From: Symplocastrum torsivum CPER-KK1
GTDB lineage: Bacteria > Cyanobacteriota > Cyanobacteriia > Cyanobacteriales > Coleofasciculaceae
Direction of reading: 5' to 3'
DNA length: 64,000 bases
NCBI GenBank assembly: GCA_019358875.1
Contig: JAHHIF010000015.1
Span: forward strand, 62,001 to 126,000
The notes beneath the pieces are model-generated. The model did no database searches, was not told where the DNA came from, and was given only the letters and a program-made list of their open reading frames with translations. Shown here piece after piece: positions 52,504-62,657 of the stretch. A program made the position numbers and the translations under genes. Within the stretch, counting starts at the first letter, position 1. The number at the start of each line of letters is the position of its first letter.

Positions 52504-55500
52504 ATGTCCTATTATTTGTTTGAGGTTCCTTCTGTAAGCGGTCATCATACGGATCTGGTTCTTGCAGACCCGGATAACCCAAATGCACCTGCTTACTCTC
52601 ACTACGCTTTTACCATCGGAACTCCCGCGAACCCAAACGAATTAACACAGCGTCGAGGAATTCCATTTAGCAGCTTTCGTGATTGGGAAAAATTGTCTAG
52701 CAACTTTAATATCGAAGAGATGCTGATCCCAAAGAAGGCATACCTTCCTGGAGGGAGTGTGCTTGGGGAAAAAGATTTAAATCCAGCATTTCAAGCTAAC
52801 ACGGCTATGCGGCTTGGTGCGTTAGAACTACTTGCCAACATCTCTTCGGGTCGAATTACTGCCAGTGACAAAGATCCTTTTCCTCATCAATTGGCGCTGC
52901 AACAGTATATGAAGGCTCATCAGACACAAGTTCAACGCCTCCTTATTGCTGACGAGGTTGGACTTGGAAAAACAATTGAAGTGGGTTTGATACTACGAGA
53001 TTTGCTTGTTGCACAGGTTGATTCTAAGCTGCTTCGCTGTCTTTACCTAACAAAGGGTGGACTCCTAGATGATGTCAGGCTGAAACTCCAGTCAGTTATC
53101 CCTGGTGTAGATGGTGAGAGTATTGTTCAAGTTGAGAAATCTTTTGTTGAATATGGCAATCGTACTGACGGAATTCATATCGCCAGTATGGATGCTGCGA
53201 GACGTTATGTAAAAAAGGCACAGAAAAAAAAGTTGCCTACAGGGGTTAGCCCCGAAATTTTAATTATTGACGAAGCACATCATTGTGCAAGCGAAGATGA
53301 ACTAACTAGCCCACAGCGTATTGGTCTAAAAGCAACAACAAGAGCTTATGAAGCTGCTTACCAAATGATCACTGGAGAATTTTGGCATGATTCCGCTCCT
53401 CCAAAGCTAGTAATCTTCATGAGTGCTACTCCCTTTCGCTCCAGACCCCAATTTATCAACCTATTACGTCTTCTCACAAATAAGACTTCAGAGATTGAAA
53501 ATGCATATTCACCTAAGTTAACTGACAGAGAACTCGTTCAAGTTTTAGGTTCTGATAACTCATCTACGGCAGTCATTTGGCGGCAGCATTATAATGTCCG
53601 TAGCTGGTCTGATAAACGCTTATTCCCGAACTTGGCGATCGAACGTCCGCCTCTCCAAGCAAGCGAAGCCTACTTGAAATTGATTGAAGATATTCGGGAA
53701 AAAATAAAAGAGATTTATAGTAATTACGGTGAGAGTTTTGGTGGATTTGCAATTCGTCAACTTGAAACGCGATTAACTAGCACTACTATTACTGGCGCAA
53801 TGTGGCTGTTCCGTTGGTGCGTCAGACATCAAGAGTGGAAAACTCAAGATGAATACAGACAAGATATTTCCGAAAGTACAGCGAATCTTCGCAAGCTTAT
53901 TAAAGGAATTTCTCAAAAGCTTGCCGCTTACGACGAACGCAATAAATCTGGGCACGTTACAGTCTCTTTTCCCAGCGATGATTTTTCGTTTGATGCAAAA
54001 AGCTTAGGACAACCATTACCGGGTAATAAAATAGTCGATATTTACAGACTTAATGAAAAGCTTCGTAGAGGTGATGATGAAGATAATACTTTTGTTGCTA
54101 CTCATGAAGAGATTACAGAACTAACAGAATTTGCGCTAGAACTGCTGAACTTTGCAGATTTTCATAGTGAAGATGAAACTGGAGCGGAGAATGCCAAGCT
54201 AACTTGGCTCAAAGATATCTTGGCAAAGCATCCTGAGTCAAAATTTCTAGTTTTTACTGAGAGTTTACAAACCTGCGAGATTATCATTAAAGCTCTTCCC
54301 AGAGAGAGTGAAAAACTGACTGGAGATATGAGCCTTGCTCAGAGAGAGGAAGCTGTTGCCAAATTGCGTGATGTGAATAGTCCCGTAAGAGTCCTAGTTG
54401 CAACTTCAGCCGCAGACGAAGGGTTTGATTTTCAAGTTGCAAACCGCGTTATTCATTGGGATTTGAGTCCAAATCCAGCAGTGCTGATGCAACGAAACGG
54501 TCGCGTCGCTCGACTGGGGCAAATCTTAGATGTTATTGCTTATTACTTGATTATTGCTGGAACGCATGAGCAAAGACGGGAGCAAGCATTAGTTGATCGC
54601 TTTACTCAACTTGGAATCACAGATGAAAGAATGCGTCTTAAAATTCTGGGTTCTCTCAGTATTGAACAGGAGGAGAAAATCTTTCAGGATATCGAAGAAG
54701 AAAAGTTTTCACTAATTGACGATATCCTCAAGCAGGCTGAAGCCGACCAGAAGGATATGGAAGAGAAATTAGGGGAACTTCAAACACAACTTACTCAGCA
54801 ATGGGTCATCAGTCGAGAAGAACTAGCGAAGCGGCTTGACAGATGGATGGAATTAGGATTACCTGGTGTTGATCAGAAATATGAACTTACATTTAGTACC
54901 AAGGAGTGGAGCCGTCCTGTATTCCGTGACGAAGGTACAGCTATGGAAACTGCTCAGGCTAAGATTGCTACCATTCAAGGCAGGAAATTCACGTTTGACC
55001 CAGAATTCAAGGTCTTTGGCAGGGAGAAAGAAAATATCTTGCTAGCAGGTCTTTATCCTTGGTTTAAGAATGAACGGGAGGGAGTAATCGAGCATCGTCC
55101 GCTTCCCCGCAACGCCGATCCAATTGGTTATCTTGCGTGTTCTCTAGCTCGACAGCGTAAGGCAGACTTTACTACAATCTCAGCGAACCAGTTGTATGAA
55201 CAATTTCCTAATCTGCGAGATGCTCATTATCTCTTATTTGCCACTCACCCGCTTCGTGAAGTAGAAAATCATGCGCTAGCCAGCACCGATTCTTACTTAA
55301 CGTTTTACGCTTTCAGTAGTGACTTATCCAAGTCTATAGAAGCTCAAGGCGCATCAGCCAAAGAAGTTTACCAAATGATTTCCCTGTTGGAGAAAGATGC
55401 ACTTAAAACGGGTTCAACATTAATAGAAACTGGTGTGCTTGAGGCTGCAAAAAGCGCAAGCCAAGAACTTGCAAAATGGTTGGAGCAATCAAGAAAACTT

Positions 55501-55566
55501 GGGGGACTTACTAAGAAGTCATATTTTCTCCCAATTCCAGTGGCACTTGTTGCAGTGCTTCAGTAG
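52504..55566 (+). CDS. Large SNF2-like (SF2) helicase, standalone
   Basis: 1020 residues. Motif I is DEVGLGKT (150-157), motif II DEAHH (about 257), motif III SATPF (about 307), then a C-terminal RecA half with FLVFTESLQTCEII, ATSAADEGFDF and motif VI MQRNGRVARLGQ. About 320 residues at the C-terminus form a separate alpha/beta part without a recognised name. The type recalls SNF2 helicases of bacterial defence systems such as DISARM DrmD or DpdE of the Dpd system, but no methylase, nuclease or other partner is adjacent. It diverges from a toxin-antitoxin pair. Its start sits within a tight inverted repeat. A defence role is inference. Confidence 0.88.
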   Translation: MSYYLFEVPSVSGHHTDLVLADPDNPNAPAYSHYAFTIGTPANPNELTQRRGIPFSSFRDWEKLSSNFNIEEMLIPKKAYLPGGSVLGEKDLNPAFQANTAMRLGALELLANISSGRITASDKDPFPHQLALQQYMKAHQTQVQRLLIADEVGLGKTIEVGLILRDLLVAQVDSKLLRCLYLTKGGLLDDVRLKLQSVIPGVDGESIVQVEKSFVEYGNRTDGIHIASMDAARRYVKKAQKKKLPTGVSPEILIIDEAHHCASEDELTSPQRIGLKATTRAYEAAYQMITGEFWHDSAPPKLVIFMSATPFRSRPQFINLLRLLTNKTSEIENAYSPKLTDRELVQVLGSDNSSTAVIWRQHYNVRSWSDKRLFPNLAIERPPLQASEAYLKLIEDIREKIKEIYSNYGESFGGFAIRQLETRLTSTTITGAMWLFRWCVRHQEWKTQDEYRQDISESTANLRKLIKGISQKLAAYDERNKSGHVTVSFPSDDFSFDAKSLGQPLPGNKIVDIYRLNEKLRRGDDEDNTFVATHEEITELTEFALELLNFADFHSEDETGAENAKLTWLKDILAKHPESKFLVFTESLQTCEIIIKALPRESEKLTGDMSLAQREEAVAKLRDVNSPVRVLVATSAADEGFDFQVANRVIHWDLSPNPAVLMQRNGRVARLGQILDVIAYYLIIAGTHEQRREQALVDRFTQLGITDERMRLKILGSLSIEQEEKIFQDIEEEKFSLIDDILKQAEADQKDMEEKLGELQTQLTQQWVISREELAKRLDRWMELGLPGVDQKYELTFSTKEWSRPVFRDEGTAMETAQAKIATIQGRKFTFDPEFKVFGREKENILLAGLYPWFKNEREGVIEHRPLPRNADPIGYLACSLARQRKADFTTISANQLYEQFPNLRDAHYLLFATHPLREVENHALASTDSYLTFYAFSSDLSKSIEAQGASAKEVYQMISLLEKDALKTGSTLIETGVLEAAKSASQELAKWLEQSRKLGGLTKKSYFLPIPVALVAVLQ

Positions 55567-55859
55567 GAGAGAACAGACTTGAATAGTGGCGATCGCTTCT
55601 TAATCTTGTCAAGCAATGAGTGCCCCACCACCAACCTCAAAACCATATCCTTGCGAATAGTCTCACGGTAACTTACCCCTGAATACCAAGAGATCACTTT
55701 CGGGATACACCCCACCTACAACTCAAGTAGCAAAACTTTTTATTCAACCGCAGAAGTGCGAAATAGAAAGCAAGGGCAGGGGGAGATTGGCTTCTCGCTT
55801 CCCCTGCCTACTTCCTACACATTGGAGTTAATTACACACTCACTAGAGAGACAACAACC

Positions 55860-58514
55860 CTAAGGCAACTGACTCAACCAGTGGCTGACATCTACAGCCA
55901 GTTTTTCACCAAGCTGGAGCAACTGGCGTAGTTGAGTAGTATCCCAATCAGTTTTTGAAGGCAGTTTCGTCAACTCACCCACGTCGTTCTTTTCAGAAAT
56001 CAACTGGGCTTGAATTGCCAGTTTGCACTGAGGGACGAGGCGCGTTTGTAGGCTGCTGAAGTACAGTTCCTGGCAACGATCCAGGCATAACCCAAGGTGA
56101 AGCTGATTGCCTAACTCAATTAGACGCTCAATGCGGTAGATATCAAATTTTAAGGTGTCTGGATTAGCGTCGTGCAAGACTTGCCAGAGCGATCGCAAAA
56201 TCATCTGTTCTAGCGTTTGCCTTGCTTCTGGGATTTTGAGCTGGCAACGTAGATGCTGGGCTTCTGTTGCGATCGCTTCCAACTCGGCTAAGTGACTGAA
56301 TACCATCTGGGGATCGCTTGTTTCCTGCTCTAGCGATCGCAAGGAACATAAGCACCGATTTGAAAGCGCAATCTCCGCAGCCACTTGCAATTCCTGCGGA
56401 ACTGACAACTCATCTCGATGGAATGCCATCAATACGCCATAATTATCCCGGTAAACCTGAGTATAAAGCTGATCTAATCGTGTCAAGGTTTCCTGACTTA
56501 ATAGTCCCATAATCCGGTGACGCTCCTCAGCAAACAGGTTCTGCAAGCTAAACGATTGATCACCAAACATCTGGTTCATTGCCAGAATTGCATGGGCAGC
56601 ACTCGCCTGTTTTAAAGCCTCGAACACCTTTTCTTTAAGTTTGCTGTAGGCACGGCGTCCCGCAAACGGTTGAATGCAGCAGTGGAAGTCCCAACCCCCT
56701 AAGTGCAGCACAGCAAATACAAGATGAGAACTTTCCCAGGTAATTTCTGAAACCAGGCGTAACTGTCCCACAGCTAGCGTCAGCGATCCCATCCGTTGTA
56801 GCTGGTAGTCGAGTTGATGAGCCTCGTAGCAGTAGAGTCGTTGCTGTTGGGGATAGCTGGTGAACAGTGAACTAATTGCATAGTGGGCAGCTACTTGCTT
56901 AAAGCTGATTTGTGCCGACACCACCAGTTGCCGATAAACCTCTAAACCAGTTTTGAAGAAATCAACATTACTAGGTGCAAGGGCAAGGCGTCTAAGGAAG
57001 CCTTTTTCCAATTGCACCCCAGCGACATCACCCGCTAATTCCAACGCATGAGAGGCATAACGGAGAATCTGTACCCCTTCTGGACGAGAGAGTTCTTCAA
57101 AGAACCAGCCGCAACTGGTATACATCAGCAGCGCGTGACGCTGCATTTCCAAAAGGCGTAAGGCATCAATCTGTTCGGCAGGTGAGAGTTTATGATTGCG
57201 ATGACGATCCAAAAAGCTTTCGACATTCGCTGGGGAGCGATCGCGCATCACTTTGATATACTCATCCCGTGCTGCCCAAGGATCACGGAATAACTGCCGC
57301 CCTGTCTCTTCATAAACCTTAGCTAATCGATCCCGCAGCCAATCAAGAGCATCCCGCAACGGACGCCGCCACTTCTGGTTCCATGCCCCACCACCACCGC
57401 AACCACAGTCCTCCTGCCAACGCTCAACTCCATGGGCGCAACTCCAAGCAGTTACAGGCTTCAGTACGACTTCCCAAGTCGGTGGATTGATGCTGAGGTA
57501 GTGAGCAAAGTTCGTGACAGTCCAGCCTCGATTGGGAATTTCTTGGGTAAAAGCGTAAGCAAGACATTTCTCTGTCCCGCCTTTATGGTGCCCAAAGGTT
57601 TCCCCATCTGTTGCGACAGAAATAAGCTGTGCTGGTCGATGATCCCCACGCACGGCTTGACCCAAACGCCCCAAAAAGTGAGGGGAGTAACTTAAAACAT
57701 CGTTAAAACCCATATCTCTAGAGATTGGGCCGTCGTAGAAAAAGATATCAATATACTTGCCATCAGCAAGGAAACACCGATAAGGGCGAGTGGGATCAAT
57801 TTGGCTACCACCCACTTCCAGCCATTGAGTAACAGGTTGATCGTCATTGGGGAGGGGGCGACACCGTTCTGCTTGGGAGGGAGCGAGAATGATAAATTTA
57901 ATTTCCTCTGCAACGAGTGCCTCTAATGTGGCATAGTCCACAGCCGTTTCCGCTAGCCACATGCCTTCGGGATCGCGACCAAATCGGGAGCGGAAGTCTT
58001 CTTTGCCCCAACGGATTTGGGTGTATTTGTCCCGTTCGTTTGCCAGAGGCATGATGATGTGGTTGTAAACCTGCGCGATCGCATTACCATGACCATTTAG
58101 ACGCTCAGCACTTTTGCGATCGGCTTCTAGAATCCGCTGATAAACCTCAACATCGTAGCGTTCCAGCCATGACATCAGCGTTGGCCCGATGTTAAAGCTC
58201 AAATACTCATAGTTGTTCACGATCCCCACAACTTCACCCCGCTCATTCAACACCCTGGCAAAGGCATTGGGGCGATAACATTCATGGTGAATTCGCTCAT
58301 TCCAGTCGTGGAACGGTGTTGCACTGGGCTGGCGCTCAATCGTGTCAAGATAAGGATTTTCACGCGGCGGCTGATAAAAATGACCGTGAACCGTCACGTA
58401 CACACCTGTAGCCGTCTGTAGGGAATCGGGAGCGATCCCCGTATCGTCTGTAAACTTTATAAGCGCATCCATTGCAACAGCTTGTGAAGCTGGAAGATCA
58501 GCAGCAGAAGTCAT
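55860..58514 (-). CDS. Glycoside hydrolase family 57 protein with DUF3536
   Basis: 884 residues. GH57 motifs occur in the order expected: HGHFYQPPRENPYLD, MWLAETAVDYATLEALV (nucleophile Glu) and SVATDGETFGHHKGGTE (acid/base Asp). After about residue 480 comes the helical DUF3536 region, ending in a long coiled helix set. Family 57 includes amylases, glucan-branching and amylopullulanase activities; which applies is unknown. Cyanobacteria use glycogen, so a role in glycogen turnover is likely but inferred. Divergent from the Ca2+/H+ exchanger gene. Confidence 0.92.
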   Translation of the reverse strand: MTSAADLPASQAVAMDALIKFTDDTGIAPDSLQTATGVYVTVHGHFYQPPRENPYLDTIERQPSATPFHDWNERIHHECYRPNAFARVLNERGEVVGIVNNYEYLSFNIGPTLMSWLERYDVEVYQRILEADRKSAERLNGHGNAIAQVYNHIIMPLANERDKYTQIRWGKEDFRSRFGRDPEGMWLAETAVDYATLEALVAEEIKFIILAPSQAERCRPLPNDDQPVTQWLEVGGSQIDPTRPYRCFLADGKYIDIFFYDGPISRDMGFNDVLSYSPHFLGRLGQAVRGDHRPAQLISVATDGETFGHHKGGTEKCLAYAFTQEIPNRGWTVTNFAHYLSINPPTWEVVLKPVTAWSCAHGVERWQEDCGCGGGGAWNQKWRRPLRDALDWLRDRLAKVYEETGRQLFRDPWAARDEYIKVMRDRSPANVESFLDRHRNHKLSPAEQIDALRLLEMQRHALLMYTSCGWFFEELSRPEGVQILRYASHALELAGDVAGVQLEKGFLRRLALAPSNVDFFKTGLEVYRQLVVSAQISFKQVAAHYAISSLFTSYPQQQRLYCYEAHQLDYQLQRMGSLTLAVGQLRLVSEITWESSHLVFAVLHLGGWDFHCCIQPFAGRRAYSKLKEKVFEALKQASAAHAILAMNQMFGDQSFSLQNLFAEERHRIMGLLSQETLTRLDQLYTQVYRDNYGVLMAFHRDELSVPQELQVAAEIALSNRCLCSLRSLEQETSDPQMVFSHLAELEAIATEAQHLRCQLKIPEARQTLEQMILRSLWQVLHDANPDTLKFDIYRIERLIELGNQLHLGLCLDRCQELYFSSLQTRLVPQCKLAIQAQLISEKNDVGELTKLPSKTDWDTTQLRQLLQLGEKLAVDVSHWLSQLP

Positions 58515-58927
58515 GGGATTACCAAATACTAAAAAACTAGTTAGACTACTTTCCTCGCCCTACACGGAAATCATCACTTGGGTAGGGAACTATGCTCCGT
58601 CAAGCCAGTATCTACTTCAAAGGCAACAATCTTGAATCAGGAACACGTAAATAAACTTTGGCGAGGATTAAGAAAGGACTGGTTAAGCTTGCTTTGGGGT
58701 GGAAGCTTAAAAACCTTTGACACTGTTCTTATTCAACCGCAATGCCTAAGTAGAGCTGACAGTCGGTTCATGGAACTTGCCTTAAGTTCATAGAACTTAA
58801 TTGCAAGATAACAGTTCTTCAACGCAACGACACCCTATCGAACGACATAATCCTGCTCACCTCTAAGTAAGAAGCGAGTATTCTAGAGTCGAATGAAAGC
58901 ACGCCTTTTGAGGTGCAGAAAATCTAG
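58515..58927. other. Divergent spacer of 413 bp
   Basis: Between the GH57 gene (minus) and the Ca2+/H+ exchanger gene (plus). A reading frame of 71 codons at 58578-58793 (plus) is unlike any protein I know. Two GTTCATxGAAC sites lie at 58766 and 58786. No RNA gene is seen. Confidence 0.5.
58766..58798. promoter_or_regulatory. Two GTTC-N3-GAAC sites in tandem, 20 bp apart
   Basis: GTTCATGGAACTT (58766-58778) and GTTCATAGAACTT (58786-58798) are each palindromic (GTTC-N3-GAAC) and repeat with a 20-bp phase, two helical turns, 130 bp before the exchanger's ATG. Such spacing suits two dimers of one regulator on one DNA face. Confidence 0.5.
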
Positions 58928-60037
58928 ATGCTGACCAAAAATACAATTTTGTTTGCTTTGCTGGTGTTTGTTCCCATTTCCATTGCGGCTCATTTTCTGG
59001 AGTGGGGAGCATCCGTTGTCTTCATTACGTCTGGTTTGGCGATTGTTCCCCTGGCTGCCTTTATGGGTACGGCGACGGAAGAAATCGCTGTGGTGGTTGG
59101 GCCATCGCTAGGTGGTTTATTAAATGCGACCTTTGGCAACGCTACCGAATTAATCATTGCCCTGATTGCCTTGAATGCAGGGTTGGTGAATGTGGTCAAA
59201 GCCACAATTACGGGATCGATTATCAGCAACTTACTTCTGGTGATGGGCTTTGCCATGCTGTTGGGCGGCTTGCGCTATAAAGAACAGGATTTTCAGCCCG
59301 TTATCGCACGAGTGAATGCTTCCTCTATGAACCTTGCCGTGATTGCGATTCTAGTACCAACGGCTGTAGATGCCACCTCAACAGGTATTGGTGAAGCTAC
59401 GTTGCAGAAACTTTCGGTTGCCGTTGCGATCGTGTTAATTCTGGTCTATGGGTTGACGCTGCTATTTTCTATGAAAACGCACAGCTATCTATTTGACGTT
59501 GGTGTCGCAGAAATGGATGGAGAGGAGTCAAACCTGGCGAAAGAAGATACTGAAGAGAAGCCTAACTTGACGCTTTGGATTAGCGTGCTGCTAGGGGTGA
59601 CTCTTCTGGTAGCGGGGGAGTCAGAATTGCTTGTGGAAACCTTGGAAGAAGCAACCTCGCAATTGGGCTTGAGTACCTTGTTTACTGGTGTCATTCTTCT
59701 CCCAGTGATTGGCAATGCCGCAGAACACGCCACAGCCGTGACAGTAGCGATGAAAAACAAGATGGATCTTTCTGTTTCTGTGGCAGTAGGGTCTAGTTTG
59801 CAAATTGCTCTATTTGTTGCGCCCGTGTTGGTTCTTGCTGGGTGGTTCATGGGACAGCCGATGGATTTGGACTTCAATCCCTTTGAACTCGTGGCGGTTG
59901 CTGTGTCAGTTTTAATTGCCAATTCGATCAGTTCTGATGGTAATTCAAACTGGTTAGAGGGAACGTTGCTTCTTGCTACTTATGTGGTTTTGGGACTAGC
60001 GTTTTTCTTCCATCCGATTATTGAAGGCTTAGGCTAG
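58928..60037 (+). CDS. Ca2+/H+ antiporter (CaCA family)
   Basis: 369 residues with about 11 membrane helices in two inverted halves. The alpha-1 repeat is GNATELIIALIALNAGL and the alpha-2 repeat is GNAAEHATAVTVAMKNKMD, both with the acidic residue used for ion exchange. An acidic cytoplasmic loop (about 195-215, EMDGEESNLAKEDTEEKP) separates the halves. It should expel Ca2+ against H+, helping salt and alkaline tolerance, probably in the plasma or thylakoid membrane. Start ATG 58928. Confidence 0.95.
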   Translation: MLTKNTILFALLVFVPISIAAHFLEWGASVVFITSGLAIVPLAAFMGTATEEIAVVVGPSLGGLLNATFGNATELIIALIALNAGLVNVVKATITGSIISNLLLVMGFAMLLGGLRYKEQDFQPVIARVNASSMNLAVIAILVPTAVDATSTGIGEATLQKLSVAVAIVLILVYGLTLLFSMKTHSYLFDVGVAEMDGEESNLAKEDTEEKPNLTLWISVLLGVTLLVAGESELLVETLEEATSQLGLSTLFTGVILLPVIGNAAEHATAVTVAMKNKMDLSVSVAVGSSLQIALFVAPVLVLAGWFMGQPMDLDFNPFELVAVAVSVLIANSISSDGNSNWLEGTLLLATYVVLGLAFFFHPIIEGLG

Positions 60038-60135
60038 TAGACGTAGAAAAATTATTTCTTTGTGTCATCAGTAGCCGCAACTTCCCTTGAAACTGGAAAC
60101 CACGCTTCTATTTTTAAGAAATGAAGCGTGGTAGT

Positions 60136-61110
60136 TCACAGCCTTTTTAAAACCTCGCTGAATCCTTGTGAGTGCTTACTGCTACTCATTGCAGTTAGCC
60201 AACTCGTCAAGGTATGTGGCATAGCACAGACACTTCCCAAATGAACACGCCATTTACTCCAAGAACGTACTGCACGGGAGAAGGGATAAACGTGCCAGAA
60301 ACGATTGACAGAGCAAACTATTTCATTACCTAATGCAGTTACTTCATGAGACCATCCCGCAGGAATGAAGAGTATATCTCCCCGGTTGAGGATGACTTCG
60401 TGACGGTGCTGAAGTGCTAGTTTGAACTTGGGAAATGATTGAAAGTCTGGTTTCTCAGGATAAACCTGGCTATATCCAGCACGCTTCCTTAATCCGTGCC
60501 GTAAATGAACAGCAACTGGAAACGGATAAAGATTGTACAACTGTGAGGGTGGGAAGAGTACAATTCTCTTTGCACCATGCAACTGCATTAAAGTGCCATC
60601 CATCGTGTCATAGTGAAGACAGGTTGTATGCCCTCCCAGACCCAGCCAGAGATTTAGGTCAGTGGCAGGCAGCCGCAATCCCATGCTTGCTTCCGTAGAC
60701 TTGATTAAAGTAGCATCTGCCAATGGGGTATTGGTCAGGGTCGCTTTAGCTAGGTAGAGAGCGTTCTCCTTGGCTTCACCGTTCCGCAGTAGTTCGGCAT
60801 ACTGAAGAAAGGACATGGTTTTGGTTTCTACACCACTGCCAATGTTTGCCCATTTTCGTTTGTCTTGCTCATACCTTTGCTGCCCGTTATAACGTATTGG
60901 AAACTCTGTAGTTCCTAACTTCTCACAGAGATAGTCAAGCGTCCAATCCGCCTCGGCATCCAGCAATCCAGTAATAACAACAGGGATACCATGGTTCTGG
61001 TACTCCTCAAAGAAGATTTGGGGAGTTAGCTTTGCTGCCTGTATACGAGAGACAGGAAAATCTCGGTTGTTTAGCTTGGGTAAATTATCTTCTTCTGGCT
61101 TTGTTTGCAT
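60136..61110 (-). CDS. JmjC-like cupin (Fe(II)/2-oxoglutarate oxygenase type)
   Basis: 324 residues. The double-stranded beta helix carries the iron triad H166-x-D168 (LHYDTMDGTLMQLHGAKRIV) and H255 in LFIPAGWSHEV. The KRIVLFPP Lys binds the 2-oxoglutarate. It matches the cupin_8 / JmjC hydroxylase group, which hydroxylates amino acids in proteins or small peptides. Substrate not visible. The gene is convergent with the exchanger, 98 bp apart. Confidence 0.9.
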   Translation of the reverse strand: MQTKPEEDNLPKLNNRDFPVSRIQAAKLTPQIFFEEYQNHGIPVVITGLLDAEADWTLDYLCEKLGTTEFPIRYNGQQRYEQDKRKWANIGSGVETKTMSFLQYAELLRNGEAKENALYLAKATLTNTPLADATLIKSTEASMGLRLPATDLNLWLGLGGHTTCLHYDTMDGTLMQLHGAKRIVLFPPSQLYNLYPFPVAVHLRHGLRKRAGYSQVYPEKPDFQSFPKFKLALQHRHEVILNRGDILFIPAGWSHEVTALGNEIVCSVNRFWHVYPFSRAVRSWSKWRVHLGSVCAMPHTLTSWLTAMSSSKHSQGFSEVLKRL

Positions 61111-61404
61111 GACTCTATCTAGAGAGCGTTAAATTACACGTCATGGCTGTTTTTAAAAGCTCAAAATCCGCGTTGAGGAGGGCATTACTTGAAGATAGTC
61201 GAAGCCATAGCCAAAAATACTCTGAGCTTTGCGCCTATGCCTCTTAATCTTGAGAGGGTTCTGTTGCTTCAACCGAACTATTACCACATCCATCAGTAAA
61301 TGGCAAGGGCTAATCTAGCAATCAGCTTGCTCAATCACTCCACTGCGGTCGGGTAAGATGCATCTAAAATCTAAGGATGACAACTTTTCAAGGGATCTAT
61401 AGAA

Positions 61405-62553
61405 ATGCCTTCCCACAAATCTACCCGTGGGATTTTCTCTGATCGTCGCCGATTTTACCTTAGTCTTTTAGGAGCGATCGCCTTTATCGGTGTTGGGATT
61501 GCTGTTTATTGGAGTTACTTTAAGCGCAATCCCTCGTCAATTAGTCCTTCTGTGTCTAGCACGGCTTCGGAGACTCGTTCCTCAGGCGATCGCACTACAA
61601 TCAGTGCATCAGGCTCAACGAGTCAACCTAAGGCGAAGTTGGCTTACATCTTAAAGGGAGATTCATCTTCTGTTCACTCCCTCGCGATTAGCCAAGACGG
61701 GCAGACGCTTGTTAGCAGTAGCGATTACTCAAGTGTGATGGTCTGGAATCTGGGTGCAGGCTGTACGGGTACGGTGTGTAATCCTCCAACGCGCACTTTG
61801 CCAATGTACTCAATCTCGGTCTACTCTGTCGCCCTCAGCCCAAATCGTCAAATTGTCGCCAGTGGTAGCTGGAAGGACATTAAAATCTGGAATCTGAATG
61901 AGGGCGAACTACTACGAAACATTTCGGGACATTTAGGGGCTGTCTATACGGTGGGAATCAGCCCCAATGGACGAACTCTCGCTAGTGGCAGTGGTGACGA
62001 TGAAGTGAAACTTTGGAATCTGGACACGGGGAAGCTGTTGCACACTCTCTCTGGTCATTCCGAGGCTGTGTATACCCTAGCCTTCAGCCCCGATGGAAAG
62101 ACTCTCGTCACTGGCAGTTCGGATAAAACAATTAAGATTTGGAATTTAGATAGCGGCTGTACGAGTGAAACCTGCATTAGTTCCACGCACACGCTTTCTG
62201 GACACACAGAAGATATATCCTCTCTTGCGATTAGCCCGGATGGGCAAACATTAGTCAGTGCTAGTGCAGATCAAACAATTAAGATTTGGGATCTTCCGAA
62301 AGCAACACTGGTTCGTACTCTCTCTGGGCACAAGGGGAAGGTTTTATCGGTTGCGATTAGCCCGGATGGCACGATGGTAGCGAGTGGTGGTGCGGATCAA
62401 ACGATTAAGCTATGGCAGTTGAATAACGGCGAGTTATTGGACACGATTGCTGGGCATTCTGATGTGGTTAATGCTGTCGCCTTTAAGCCTGATGGTCGTA
62501 CTCTCTTGAGTGGGAGTGCTGATAAAACGATAAAGATTTGGCGGTTGCAGTAG
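61405..62553 (+). CDS. Membrane-anchored WD40 repeat protein
   Basis: 382 residues. One membrane helix (about 16-36) anchors it, and a Ser/Thr-rich linker leads to about seven WD40 repeats (about 85-382). The repeats have the usual endings IKIWNL, VKLWNL, IKIWDL and IKLWQL, with Asp and His in each GH...D motif. The protein is a platform for protein contacts, probably on the periplasmic or the cytoplasmic face depending on orientation; positive residues in front of the helix favour cytoplasmic N-terminus and an outside propeller. No kinase or protease domain is fused. Confidence 0.92.
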   Translation: MPSHKSTRGIFSDRRRFYLSLLGAIAFIGVGIAVYWSYFKRNPSSISPSVSSTASETRSSGDRTTISASGSTSQPKAKLAYILKGDSSSVHSLAISQDGQTLVSSSDYSSVMVWNLGAGCTGTVCNPPTRTLPMYSISVYSVALSPNRQIVASGSWKDIKIWNLNEGELLRNISGHLGAVYTVGISPNGRTLASGSGDDEVKLWNLDTGKLLHTLSGHSEAVYTLAFSPDGKTLVTGSSDKTIKIWNLDSGCTSETCISSTHTLSGHTEDISSLAISPDGQTLVSASADQTIKIWDLPKATLVRTLSGHKGKVLSVAISPDGTMVASGGADQTIKLWQLNNGELLDTIAGHSDVVNAVAFKPDGRTLLSGSADKTIKIWRLQ

Positions 62554-62657
62554 TTGTTTGTTGTTGGGTTGAGGGTGCGATCGCGTTCTCATTCACAATC
62601 AAAAAAATCGCACCTCCCATTGAGGGAAATGCGACTAACTTTACAAAGTTGTGGCTT

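Noticed and set aside
58578..58793. 71-codon plus-strand frame in the GH57/exchanger spacer
   Set aside because: Lacks a ribosome-binding site and resembles no protein; likely chance.
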